Position numbers and translations under genes: made by a program
NCBI GenBank assembly: GCA_003343905.1
Contig: QAKI01000001.1
Span: 1 to 17,708, forward strand
Direction: 5' to 3'
Source of the DNA: Subdoligranulum variabile
GTDB lineage: Bacteria > Bacillota > Clostridia > Oscillospirales > Ruminococcaceae
Length of the DNA stretch: 17,708 bases
Shown here: in pieces, positions 6,343 through 12,951 of the stretch
Numbering within the stretch: the first letter of the stretch is position 1
How the letters are laid out: each line of letters begins with the position of its first letter
Notes under the pieces: generated by a model
Databases searched by the model: none
Told to the model about the DNA's origin: nothing
The model's input: only the letters and a program-made list of their open reading frames with translations

Positions 6343-6412
6343 GTTCTGCGCTGCGGCGTGCTGCTGGGCCAGTTCCCGGTATTCCTGCTCGTTGGTGGCG
6401 ATGGCGACGGCC
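6343..6412 (-). pseudogene. Fragment of a gamma-carbonic anhydrase 3' end
   Basis: This 70-bp stretch aligns without gaps to 7266-7335, the end of the gamma-carbonic anhydrase-like gene, with 7 mismatches (about 90% identity). Its minus-strand translation AIATNEQEYRELAQQHAAAQN mirrors AIAANEQEYRELARQHTEAQN of the full gene. The hexapeptide core is missing and the fragment is joined to the padR-type start region (MKPKNN..., ATG at 6482), but in a different frame, so no working protein is expected. It looks like a remnant of a past recombination between this locus and the neighbour 900 bp away. Confidence 0.8.
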
Positions 6413-6465
6413 AGGCGGGAAGCCACACCAGACTGCGTTTGTACATCCAGCTGGCTGTGCGTTCG

Positions 6466-6632
6466 TTGTTTTTTGGTTTCATGGTGCTGCTTGCCGTATT
6501 TTTGTCTGTTATTACTATAAATCGATATTATAATTTGTAGACTGCTTTTATTGATAAATATAAATGCTTCTGGTATCCTATGAGTAAGAAAGGAATCTAA
6601 ATAAAGAAAGCCCCGGCGATTCCGATGCACAA
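6466..6632. repeat. Control-region duplication, copy 2 (partly decayed)
   Basis: Counterpart of 4742-4908. The minus-strand start MKPKNN (ATG at 6482) mirrors MKPEKS of padR, but padR itself is absent and the minus -35 has decayed (TCTACA for TTGACA). The operator dyad is damaged on its left arm (ATTTGTAGAC, 6533-6542; right arm ATTGATAAAT, 6550-6559). The plus-strand promoter towards 6696 is kept. Confidence 0.75.
6551..6579 (+). promoter_or_regulatory. Promoter of the membrane-protein gene at 6696
   Basis: TTGATA (6551-6556), 17-nt spacer, TATCCT (6574-6579). It occupies the same position as the plus-strand promoter in the first copy of the control region. Confidence 0.6.
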
Positions 6633-6699
6633 ACACAGAGGGCTTATAAGGGGCCGATCACGCAGTTTGTTAAAACGGATGAGGTTGAATTTGCCATGA
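6625..6699 (+). CDS. Possible 24-codon basic leader peptide
   Basis: ATG at 6625 opens MHKHRGLIRGRSRSLLKRM and ends RLNLP, with TGA at 6697-6699 overlapping the ATG at 6696 as ATGA. The start site GATTCCGATGCA is shared with the possible leader at 4903. The peptide is strongly basic (about 9 Arg/Lys and 2 His in 24). The downstream gene has only a distant GAGG, so coupling through this frame would explain its translation. No direct proof that it is translated. Confidence 0.3.
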   Translation: MHKHRGLIRGRSRSLLKRMRLNLP

Positions 6700-7178
6700 G
6701 GATTTTTTCTGTCTCCGAAAAAAAGCAAAAGATGCTGCACCTGCTTTTGTTCCTTTTGAGCGTTAGCTACGTGATGCTTTTGGTGGTGGCAAGGCTTATC
6801 AGCGGTTATCTGTACGGGACCAGCCAGAAAGGGCCGCTGACGGGAAGCGTGGCGACGCAGCTGATTGGAATTTCTCAGGGCATCGACGCAGTATTCCAGC
6901 TGTATGCGTTGGGGCTTGTGGTTTGCTGTGCGTTGATCTGTCTGCTGCTTCCTTTGCCCTGCCGTATGTATGTGCGCTATACCGCGTTCTTTCTGTTCCT
7001 TCCATTTCCGTTGCTTTGGTGGATGGACCAGTTCTCTCCCATCTTGAGAGAACGCGGAGCGGTTTTCGTCCGTCCCGGTATGGTCCTGGGCGATTCGAGG
7101 TTCTGGACCTGTTGGACGGTGGGATTTGTGGCACTGCTGGCAGTAGAATGTATGAAGCGGTGGAAGGCAAAACGGTGA
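6696..7178 (+). CDS. Four-helix membrane protein of unknown function
   Basis: A 160-residue protein with no family I can name. Likely helices: 13-36 (MLHLLLFLLSVSYVMLLVVA), about 67-88 (FQLYALGLVVCCALICLLL), 93-110 (YTAFFLFLPFPLLWWM) and about 138-153 (TCWTVGFVALLAVECM), ending in basic KRWKAKR. The loop after helix 1 carries YGTSQKGPLTGSVATQ. The helix order and first-loop length match the AT-rich protein at 5694-6236, but the sequence match by eye is weak. The start at 6696 overlaps the stop of a short basic frame (ATGA). Transcription comes from the second copy of the PadR-type control region, and a strong terminator follows. Confidence 0.68.
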   Translation: MRIFSVSEKKQKMLHLLLFLLSVSYVMLLVVARLISGYLYGTSQKGPLTGSVATQLIGISQGIDAVFQLYALGLVVCCALICLLLPLPCRMYVRYTAFFLFLPFPLLWWMDQFSPILRERGAVFVRPGMVLGDSRFWTCWTVGFVALLAVECMKRWKAKR

Positions 7179-7212
7179 AAAACGTATATGAAGAAGGTCT
7201 ATCTTAGCAGGA

Positions 7213-7248
7213 ATCCCCCGGGCCGCTTGCGCGGCCCGGGGGATTTTT
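7213..7248 (+). terminator. Rho-independent terminator after the membrane-protein gene
   Basis: ATCCCCCGGGCCGC (7213-7226), loop TTGC, GCGGCCCGGGGGAT (7231-7244), then TTTT. The stem is a perfect 14 bp. It sits two bases from the stop of the convergent gene at 7251, which it may also serve, though the T run on that side is weak. Confidence 0.88.
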
Positions 7249-7250
7249 CG

Positions 7251-7778
7251 TCATTCTTCCGTTTGGTTCTGCGCCTCGGTGTGCTGCCGGGCCAGTTCCC
7301 GGTATTCCTGTTCGTTGGCGGCGATGGCGGCGGCCTGTTCGGCGCTGACCGGGCGCACCACTCTGGCGGGCACCCCCATCACCAGACTGCCCGCCGGGAT
7401 CTGCGCGCCCTCCGGCACCAGCGCCCCGGCGGCGATCAGGCATCCGGGGCCGACCACCGCGCCGTCCAGCACCGTGGCGTGCATGCCGATCAGGCAGCCG
7501 TCCCCCACCGTGCAGCCGTGCAGCACGGCGCTGTGCCCCACGGATACCCCGCGCCCCAGCACGATGTCCAGACCGGGGCCGGTGTGCAGCACGGCGTTGT
7601 CCTGTACGTTGCTGCCCGCGCCCACAAAAATGCGCCCGGTGTCGGCCCGCAGCACCGCGCCGTACCATACGCTGGCGCCTTCTTCCAGCCGCACCGCGCC
7701 CGCCAGCGTGGCGTTTGCCGCCACAAAGGCCGCGCCCGGCCCGGCGGGGGCCGCGCCGTTTACCGTGATCCATGCCAT
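7251..7778 (-). CDS. Gamma-carbonic anhydrase-like hexapeptide-repeat protein
   Basis: A trimeric left-handed beta-helix protein of the YrdA/PaaY/CaiE group, 175 residues, the usual length. Hexapeptide repeats run from about 18 to 135 (ANATLAGAVRLEEGASVWYGAVLRADTG ... AVVGPGCLIAAGALVPEG, in shorter runs). The three metal-ligand histidines of the family are present: H65 in QDNAVLHTG, H82 and H87 in VGHSAVLHGCTVG. The C-terminal helix (SAEQAAAIAANEQEYRELAR) is typical. The ATG at 7778 follows GAGGTGA 7 nt upstream, and the promoter TATGAT/TTGCAA lies at 7802-7830. Metal binding is likely; carbonic anhydrase activity is unproven for many members. A piece of its 3' end is duplicated at 6343-6412. 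Confidence 0.9.
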   Translation of the reverse strand: MAWITVNGAAPAGPGAAFVAANATLAGAVRLEEGASVWYGAVLRADTGRIFVGAGSNVQDNAVLHTGPGLDIVLGRGVSVGHSAVLHGCTVGDGCLIGMHATVLDGAVVGPGCLIAAGALVPEGAQIPAGSLVMGVPARVVRPVSAEQAAAIAANEQEYRELARQHTEAQNQTEE

Positions 7779-7801
7779 ATACGTTCACCTCGCTGCCCCT
7801 T

Positions 7802-7854
7802 ATCATACCGCAAACGGACAGAAATTGCAAAAGGCGGCGGGAGTATGCTACAAT
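7802..7854. promoter_or_regulatory. Divergent promoters sharing one palindromic -35 box
   Basis: TTGCAA at 7825-7830 is its own reverse complement. Towards the plus strand it is 18 nt from TACAAT (7849-7854, with an upstream TG). Towards the minus strand it is 17 nt from TATGAT (7807-7802). These serve the HAD gene and the gamma-carbonic anhydrase gene, which could then compete for polymerase. Confidence 0.65.
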
Positions 7855-7898
7855 ACAACTGCCGCACTGCGCGGCAAAATCCAATACAGGCGGGGACC

Positions 7899-8687
7899 AT
7901 GATGGAAATTAAGATGATCTGCAGCGACCTGGACGGTACGCTGCTGCAATATGACCGCACCGAACTGGAGCCGGAAGTGTATGAACTGATCGCGGCGCTG
8001 GCGGACCGGGGCATTTTGTTCTGCCCGGCATCGGGGCGGCAGTATACCAGCCTGCGGGCGCTGTTTGCGCCGGTGGCGGACCGCTGCGCCTTTTTGTGCG
8101 AAAACGGCGGCGTGCTGTACAAGGGCGGGGCCTGCATCGGCAAGACGCCCATGCCCCGCGCCCTGGCCGAGGAGATCGCGCGCGATATGTGGACGCGCAG
8201 CGAAGGGCAGGGGGAGGTCATGCTCTCCGGCCAGAACTGCGCCTACCTGATGGAACGGGGGCTGGGGATGCTGAACCGCATTCTGGAGATCGGCAACCGC
8301 TACCAGATCATTCACGACCCGTCCGAAGTGCCGGAGGACATCGTCAAAGTATCGGTCTACCTGCACGAGGGCGTGGGGGACTATGTGGAACGCTTTGTGC
8401 CCCGCTGGCAGCAGGCCAACTGCGCCGTGGCCGGCCCTTACTGGATCGACACCACCCTGGCCAACAAGGGCACCGGCGTGCGGGCGCTGTGCGGGGCGCT
8501 GGGCATCGAACCGGCCCAGGTCATGGCCTTTGGGGATAACTACAACGATACCGCCATGCTGGATCTGGTGGGGCTGCCCTATATCATGGATTCCGCCGCC
8601 GCCCCGCTGCGGGCGCGCTACCCCCGCCACACCCCGCGGCCCGAACAGGTTCTGCGCGCGCTGCTGGCCGGGGACCCCCTGCCCTGA
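7899..8687 (+). CDS. Cof-type HAD-IIB phosphatase
   Basis: A cytosolic Mg-dependent phosphatase of the Cof/YidA group acting on small phosphorylated metabolites (sugar phosphates or cofactors); the exact substrate cannot be read. It has 262 residues. Motif I is SDLDGTL (nucleophile D10, acid/base D12), motif II is CPASGR (S45), motif III is the lysine in ANKGTG (K190) and motif IV is GDNYND (212-217). The substrate-choosing cap lies at about 80-180. Two adjacent ATGs (7899 and 7902) are equally possible behind AGGCGGGG; a longer upstream open frame has no start support. It is followed by a hairpin and then the ptsH promoter, so it is probably a single-gene unit. Confidence 0.92.
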   Translation: MMEIKMICSDLDGTLLQYDRTELEPEVYELIAALADRGILFCPASGRQYTSLRALFAPVADRCAFLCENGGVLYKGGACIGKTPMPRALAEEIARDMWTRSEGQGEVMLSGQNCAYLMERGLGMLNRILEIGNRYQIIHDPSEVPEDIVKVSVYLHEGVGDYVERFVPRWQQANCAVAGPYWIDTTLANKGTGVRALCGALGIEPAQVMAFGDNYNDTAMLDLVGLPYIMDSAAAPLRARYPRHTPRPEQVLRALLAGDPLP

Positions 8688-8696
8688 CCGGGACCG

Positions 8697-8729
8697 CGGA
8701 AAACGACGCGGATTTTACGCGGTTTTCCG
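8697..8729 (+). terminator. Hairpin after the HAD gene
   Basis: CGGAAAAC-GA-CGCG (8697-8710), loop GATTTTA, CGCG-GTTTTCCG (8718-8729). There is no T run (TTGACG follows and is the next -35), so it may be a weak terminator or only a structured boundary. Confidence 0.45.
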
Positions 8730-8761
8730 TTGACGATGCACGCGGAGTATGTTATTATAAT
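8730..8761 (+). promoter_or_regulatory. Promoter of ptsH
   Basis: TTGACG (8730-8735), 17-nt spacer, TATTAT (8753-8758), with an overlapping TATAAT at 8756-8761 that would need a 20-nt spacer. The leader to the ptsH start is about 60 nt. Confidence 0.65.
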
Positions 8762-8824
8762 AACGACTAAATTTCTTGTGTCCCGCATGCGTGGGAGCGC
8801 GTGCGGCTATGGGAGGAAAAAACA

Positions 8825-9082
8825 ATGAAAGAGTTCACCTATACGGTCAAAGAGCCGGTGGGCATCCACGCCCGTCCGGCCGGTCTGCTGGTCAAAGAGG
8901 TCAAGGGCTACCAGAGCACGGTGACCATCATCAAGGGCGACAAATCCGTCAACGCGGTCAAGCTGATGGCGCTTATGGGCATGGGCATCAAGTGCGGCGA
9001 CACCGTGACGGTCCAGGTCGAAGGTGCGGACGAAGAGACCGCCGCCCCCGCGCTGGAAAAGTTCTTCAACGAGCATCTGTAA
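8825..9082 (+). CDS. ptsH: HPr phosphocarrier protein of the PTS
   Basis: Carries phosphate from enzyme I to the sugar-specific EIIA proteins. It has 85 residues, the standard size. The active site GIHARPAG has the phosphorylated H15 and its partner R17. The region that in Bacillus HPr reads KSIMGVMSLGI is here KLMALMGMGIK, so the position of regulatory Ser46 is K46. This HPr should carry phosphate in the PTS but not accept it from HPr kinase. The ATG at 8825 follows GGGAGG by about 9 nt. It is directly upstream of ptsI, as usual, with a hairpin between. Confidence 0.96.
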   Translation: MKEFTYTVKEPVGIHARPAGLLVKEVKGYQSTVTIIKGDKSVNAVKLMALMGMGIKCGDTVTVQVEGADEETAAPALEKFFNEHL

Positions 9083-9095
9083 ACGCTACAACGCA

Positions 9096-9136
9096 AAAGG
9101 CCGCGGCTGCTGTACGGATATGGCGTCGCGGCCTTT
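9096..9136 (+). other. Hairpin between ptsH and ptsI
   Basis: AAAGGCCGCG (9096-9105) pairs with CGCGGCCTTT (9127-9136) around a 21-nt loop. No T run follows, so it is probably an mRNA-processing or stability element that sets the HPr:EI ratio rather than a full terminator. Confidence 0.5.
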
Positions 9137-9161
9137 CCTGCATTTGCAAAGGAGGTTGCAC

Positions 9162-10841
9162 ATGATCACCATTCAGGGCAAGGGCGTTTCGGCCGGTGTC
9201 GGCATCGGCCCGCTGTACTTCTACCGCCGCGCCACCGCCGAGATCCGCCGCTATACGGTGGAGGATGCGGACGCCGAATGGCACCGCTTCAAGGGTGCGC
9301 AGACCGGCGCCATCGAGCAGTTGGGCCAACTGGCCGAACAGGCCCGGGCCGAGGCCGGCGACGAAGCCGCCATGCTGTTTGAGACCCACCAGATGATGGC
9401 CGAGGACCTGGACTATGAAGAAGCCATCGAAAACCTGATCACCAACGAGAAGCTGAACGCCGAGGCCGCGGTCTCGGACGTGGCCGAGCAGTTCGCGGCG
9501 ATGTTCGCTTCCATGGACGACGCCTACATGCAGGCCCGCGCGGCGGACGTCAAGGACGTGAGCCAGCGCATCCTGGGCATTCTGTGCGGCGTGGTGCAGG
9601 GCGGCATCGCGTCCGAGGTGCCGGTCCTGCTGGCGGCCGACGATCTGGCCCCGTCGGAAACGATCCAGCTTGACAAGAGCAAGATCCTGGGCTTTGTCAC
9701 GGCGGGCGGTTCCGGCTCCAGCCACACGGCCATCCTGGCCCGCACCATGGGCATCCCGGCCATCGTCGGCCTGGGCGACGCCCTCAAACCCGAATATGAA
9801 GGCCGCCCGGCCATTGCCGACGGCAGCACCGGCGCGCTCGTCATCGACCCCGACGACGACACCCGCGACCGCCTGGTGAAAAAGCGCGAGGAGCAGCTCC
9901 GCCTGCAGCGCCTGCTGGAGACTCTCAAGGGCCAGGCCAACGTCACCAAGGACGGCAAGACCATCCGCGTGTACTGCAACATCGGCAGCCCGGAGGACGT
10001 GCACGCCGTGCAGGTGAACGACGGCGGCGGTATCGGGCTGTTCCGCAGCGAGTTCCTTTACCTGAACAGCAAGGACTTCCCCACCGAGGACGAGCAGTTC
10101 GAGGCGTACAAGTCGGTTCTGTCTGACATGGACGGCAAGGAAGTCATCATCCGCACGCTGGACATCGGCGCGGACAAGCAGATCGGCTATTTCAACCTGC
10201 CCAAAGAGGAAAACCCCGCTATGGGCATGCGCGCGCTGCGCATCTGCCTGAGCCGGCCGGAGATCTTCCGCACCCAGCTCCGCGCGCTGTTCCGTGCTTC
10301 CGCCTTCGGCAAGCTGGGCATCATGTTCCCCATGGTCACCAGCGTGTGGGAAGTGCGGGAAGCCAAGCGCATGTGTGAGGAAGTCAAGCGCGACCTCAAG
10401 CGGGAAGGCATCCCCTACGGGGAGGACGTGCAGATCGGCATTATGATCGAAACGCCCGCCGCCGCCGTGTGCAGCGACCGCCTTGCCAAGGAAGTGGACT
10501 TCTTCAGCATCGGCACCAACGACCTGACCCAGTACACGCTGGCCTGCGACCGGCAGAACAACGATCTGGGCCGCTTCTATGACCCGCACCATCTGGCGGT
10601 GCTGCGTCTGATCCAGATGGTCACCGAGAACGCCCACAAGAACGGCATCTGGGTGGGCATCTGCGGCGAACTGGGCGCCGACCTGACGCTGACCGAGACC
10701 TTCCTGGCCATCGGCGTGGACGAACTTTCGGTCAGCCCGCGCTCGGTGCTGCCGCTGCGCAACGCGGTCCGCATGACCGACACGCGGGAGACCGCGCCCC
10801 GCATCCTGGCCGATCTGGCCGAGGATTACACGGCGCGCTGA
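9162..10841 (+). CDS. ptsI: PTS enzyme I (PEP-protein phosphotransferase)
   Basis: Takes phosphate from phosphoenolpyruvate onto its own histidine and passes it to HPr. It has 559 residues, close to the usual 570-575. The N-terminal HPr-binding and phosphohistidine domain holds TAGGSGSSHTAILAR with active H188. The C-terminal PEP-binding barrel has GIGLFRSEFLY (R295), IIRTLDIGADK (R331), GIMIETPAA (E430), SIGTNDLTQYTLACDR (D454) and WVGICGELGAD with catalytic C501. The start at 9162 follows AAAGGAGG at ideal spacing. It pairs with ptsH; no sugar-specific EII gene lies nearby, so these are the general PTS genes. A strong two-way terminator follows. Confidence 0.97.
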   Translation: MITIQGKGVSAGVGIGPLYFYRRATAEIRRYTVEDADAEWHRFKGAQTGAIEQLGQLAEQARAEAGDEAAMLFETHQMMAEDLDYEEAIENLITNEKLNAEAAVSDVAEQFAAMFASMDDAYMQARAADVKDVSQRILGILCGVVQGGIASEVPVLLAADDLAPSETIQLDKSKILGFVTAGGSGSSHTAILARTMGIPAIVGLGDALKPEYEGRPAIADGSTGALVIDPDDDTRDRLVKKREEQLRLQRLLETLKGQANVTKDGKTIRVYCNIGSPEDVHAVQVNDGGGIGLFRSEFLYLNSKDFPTEDEQFEAYKSVLSDMDGKEVIIRTLDIGADKQIGYFNLPKEENPAMGMRALRICLSRPEIFRTQLRALFRASAFGKLGIMFPMVTSVWEVREAKRMCEEVKRDLKREGIPYGEDVQIGIMIETPAAAVCSDRLAKEVDFFSIGTNDLTQYTLACDRQNNDLGRFYDPHHLAVLRLIQMVTENAHKNGIWVGICGELGADLTLTETFLAIGVDELSVSPRSVLPLRNAVRMTDTRETAPRILADLAEDYTAR

Positions 10842-10870
10842 GTCCGCACCCCATAGCATCTGACGCAAAC

Positions 10871-10905
10871 AAAAAATCGGAGCCCCGCGGGGCTCCGATT
10901 TTTTT
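10871..10905. terminator. Bidirectional terminator between ptsI and the AAA+ gene
   Basis: A near-complete palindrome: AAAAAATCGGAGCCCC, GC, GGGGCTCCGATTTTTT. It has a GC-rich core with a T run leaving on both strands, placed between convergent stop codons. Confidence 0.92.
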
Positions 10906-10914
10906 GTATATCCC

Positions 10915-12951
10915 TCATTCGTCCAGTTCAAAATCCCCGGGCAGCAGCAGTTCCAGGCTGGCGGCCGGGTCCGCGATCAGGCGGCGGGACTGGTTCAGAA
11001 TGGCTTTTTCCAGGGCGTTGCGCGCCATGCGGCCGTTGCCGTTGGCGGCGGCGTCCTGTTTCTGTTTGCGGTCGAACCATTCGGTCAGCGGCGTGCGGCA
11101 GCTTTCGTCCAGGGCATAGCCCTTGCCCGCCGCCAGCGAAAGGGTGATGCGGTACAGCTCTTCCCCCGTGTAGTCGGGAAATTCGATCTGGTTGGGGAAG
11201 CGGCTGGCCAGGCCGGAGTTGGCGGTCAGGAACTGCGCCATCTCCTGCGAGTAACCGGCCAGGATCACCACCAGATCCTGGCGGTGGTCCTCGATGCCCT
11301 TCACCAGCGTATCGACGGCTTCCAGGCCGAAGCTGTCCTCGCCGCCGCGGTACAGGCTGTAGGCTTCGTCGATGAACAGCACGCCGCCCAGGGCGCTCTG
11401 GATCACCGAGTTGGTCAGCGGCGCGGTGTGGCCCACATACCGGCCCACCAGGTCGGCGCGGCCCACTTCCACCAGTTGGCCGCCGCGCAGCGCGCCGATG
11501 GCTTTGAGATACTTGGCAAGGATGCGGGCGATCGTGGTCTTGCCGGTGCCGGGGTTGCCCGTAAAGATCATGTGCATATTGACGCCGGCCGCCGGAAGCC
11601 CCTGGGCTTTGCGGCGCTGCTGGGCCTGCACGTTCCCGGCGATGTCCCGCACAAAATCCTTGACTTCGGCCAGCCCCACAACGGCGGAAAGTTCCGCTTC
11701 CACGGCGTCCACGTCGCCCCGGTACTGCTGGGGCAGCAGGGCCAGCAGGTCCAGTTCGCTGCCCTCGGCCGTCATATACAGGCGGCCGTCCCGCACGGTC
11801 AGCCGGGCGGGGGTGCCGTCGGCAGGGGGCTGTTCCCGGTCCAGCACATACTCGGCCACGGCGCGGTAGACTGTTTCGCAGTATTCGCGCATGGCGTCCA
11901 TGCCGCGGGTCTTGCCGTACTGGGCGGCCAGCAGGTCGCGCACGTCGGCGCCCATGGTCAGGGCCAGCCCGCAGTTCTGCCGTACCCGCTGGGCCAGTTC
12001 GTTCAGGTCCCGCGCCGCGATGGCAGTCAGGGTGTCCGGTGTGAAGGGCGCCGTGCGGCAGATGTCCCCGGCGATGGCGTCCACGAACCGCGCGCCGAAG
12101 CGGTCGGCCAGGGCTTCCTCGCCTTTGGGGGAGAAGAAAACGAAATACTTGCCGCCCGCCTGCAGTTCCCCGATGGCGCCGGGGGCCAGGGCGGTGCCCA
12201 CATCCACCAGGATACCCCGCTGCAGCACATAGCGGCTGGTCAGCGCCAGCGTGCCGTCGATGGCCAGCGTGGCCAGCATGTTCAGATAGTTGGCGGCGCA
12301 GGCTTCGTAATGGTCAAAAACCAGCACCTCGGCGTCGGCGTGCAGCGCGGCATACAGGTCTTGCAGGAACAGCTTCTCCTGCGCGGGGCCGGGATACAGC
12401 GAAAGGTCCATCACCTCGATGGCGTCGCTGCGCAGGATGCCGCGCGCGGCCAGTTCCCGCACCACGCAGTCCAGCGTGTAGTGGCGGCCGGTGCCTTCGG
12501 GGCCGCACAGCAGCATCAGGCCGCGGGCGCGGGTACGGTCCGCCGTGCCCATCACGAAGGGACGGCGGAAGGCTTTGACGACCGCCGCGATAAAGGCGTC
12601 CTGACCCAGCACTTTGGCGCGGACCGCCTCGGCCACGCCGCGGAAGTCGCCCCGACGCGCGGGGGCCGGGGGCGGCGTCTGTTCCAGCAGGCCGTCCTGC
12701 CGCAGCGATCGGGTCAGCTCGCTGCTCATCTGCCGCACATGGTCGGCGGTCTGGCGCTCGGCTTTCTGCACAGCGTCGCAGGCCGCACCGGCGTCCCGGC
12801 GGCATTTCTGGGCGTCGCCCAGCGCGTCCAACTGGGCCTGCATCTGCTGGATGATCTCCTGCGCTTTGTCGGCCTGCTGCGGGTTGGCGGCGTATTTGCC
12901 GCCGCCCATCAGGCCGCGGACCCAGGCGTCATATTGATCTTCAAGACTCAT
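10915..12951 (-). CDS. Two-module AAA+ ATPase (degenerate ClpB-like module + CbbX/SpoVK-like module)
   Basis: Probably an ATP-driven protein remodeller, 678 residues. An N-terminal helical, coiled-coil-prone region (1-90) is followed by a Clp/HSP100-like AAA+ module (about 105-365). In that module Walker A reads GPEGTGRHYT (Arg156 instead of Lys) and Walker B VLVFDHYE (His214 in place of Glu), so it is likely inactive. A beta-rich linker leads to a full CbbX/SpoVK-type module (about 420-670): VVGLAEVKDFV, Walker A GNPGTGKT (465-472), LVGRYVGHT (501-509), Walker B LFIDEA (525-530), ILAGYSQEM and Arg finger SRF (R584). I chose ATG 12951 because GAGGAGG lies 6 nt upstream; a longer open frame runs into the upstream gene. 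It overlaps the DUF2207-like gene by 11 nt and ends the radical SAM operon. Confidence 0.88.
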   Translation of the reverse strand: MSLEDQYDAWVRGLMGGGKYAANPQQADKAQEIIQQMQAQLDALGDAQKCRRDAGAACDAVQKAERQTADHVRQMSSELTRSLRQDGLLEQTPPPAPARRGDFRGVAEAVRAKVLGQDAFIAAVVKAFRRPFVMGTADRTRARGLMLLCGPEGTGRHYTLDCVVRELAARGILRSDAIEVMDLSLYPGPAQEKLFLQDLYAALHADAEVLVFDHYEACAANYLNMLATLAIDGTLALTSRYVLQRGILVDVGTALAPGAIGELQAGGKYFVFFSPKGEEALADRFGARFVDAIAGDICRTAPFTPDTLTAIAARDLNELAQRVRQNCGLALTMGADVRDLLAAQYGKTRGMDAMREYCETVYRAVAEYVLDREQPPADGTPARLTVRDGRLYMTAEGSELDLLALLPQQYRGDVDAVEAELSAVVGLAEVKDFVRDIAGNVQAQQRRKAQGLPAAGVNMHMIFTGNPGTGKTTIARILAKYLKAIGALRGGQLVEVGRADLVGRYVGHTAPLTNSVIQSALGGVLFIDEAYSLYRGGEDSFGLEAVDTLVKGIEDHRQDLVVILAGYSQEMAQFLTANSGLASRFPNQIEFPDYTGEELYRITLSLAAGKGYALDESCRTPLTEWFDRKQKQDAAANGNGRMARNALEKAILNQSRRLIADPAASLELLLPGDFELDE

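Noticed and set aside
6291..6482. 62-codon frame starting MKPKNN as a real small protein
   Set aside because: It is out of frame with the carbonic anhydrase remnant it crosses and its promoter has decayed; more likely a recombination scar.
7188..7898. Extended reading frame upstream of the HAD gene
   Set aside because: It crosses the terminator and the antisense carbonic anhydrase gene; the HAD fold starts at MMEIKMICSDLDGT.
9066..10931. 621-codon open frame antisense to ptsI
   Set aside because: Same antisense effect; ptsI has full motifs and a ribosome site, and the reverse frame shows no domain.
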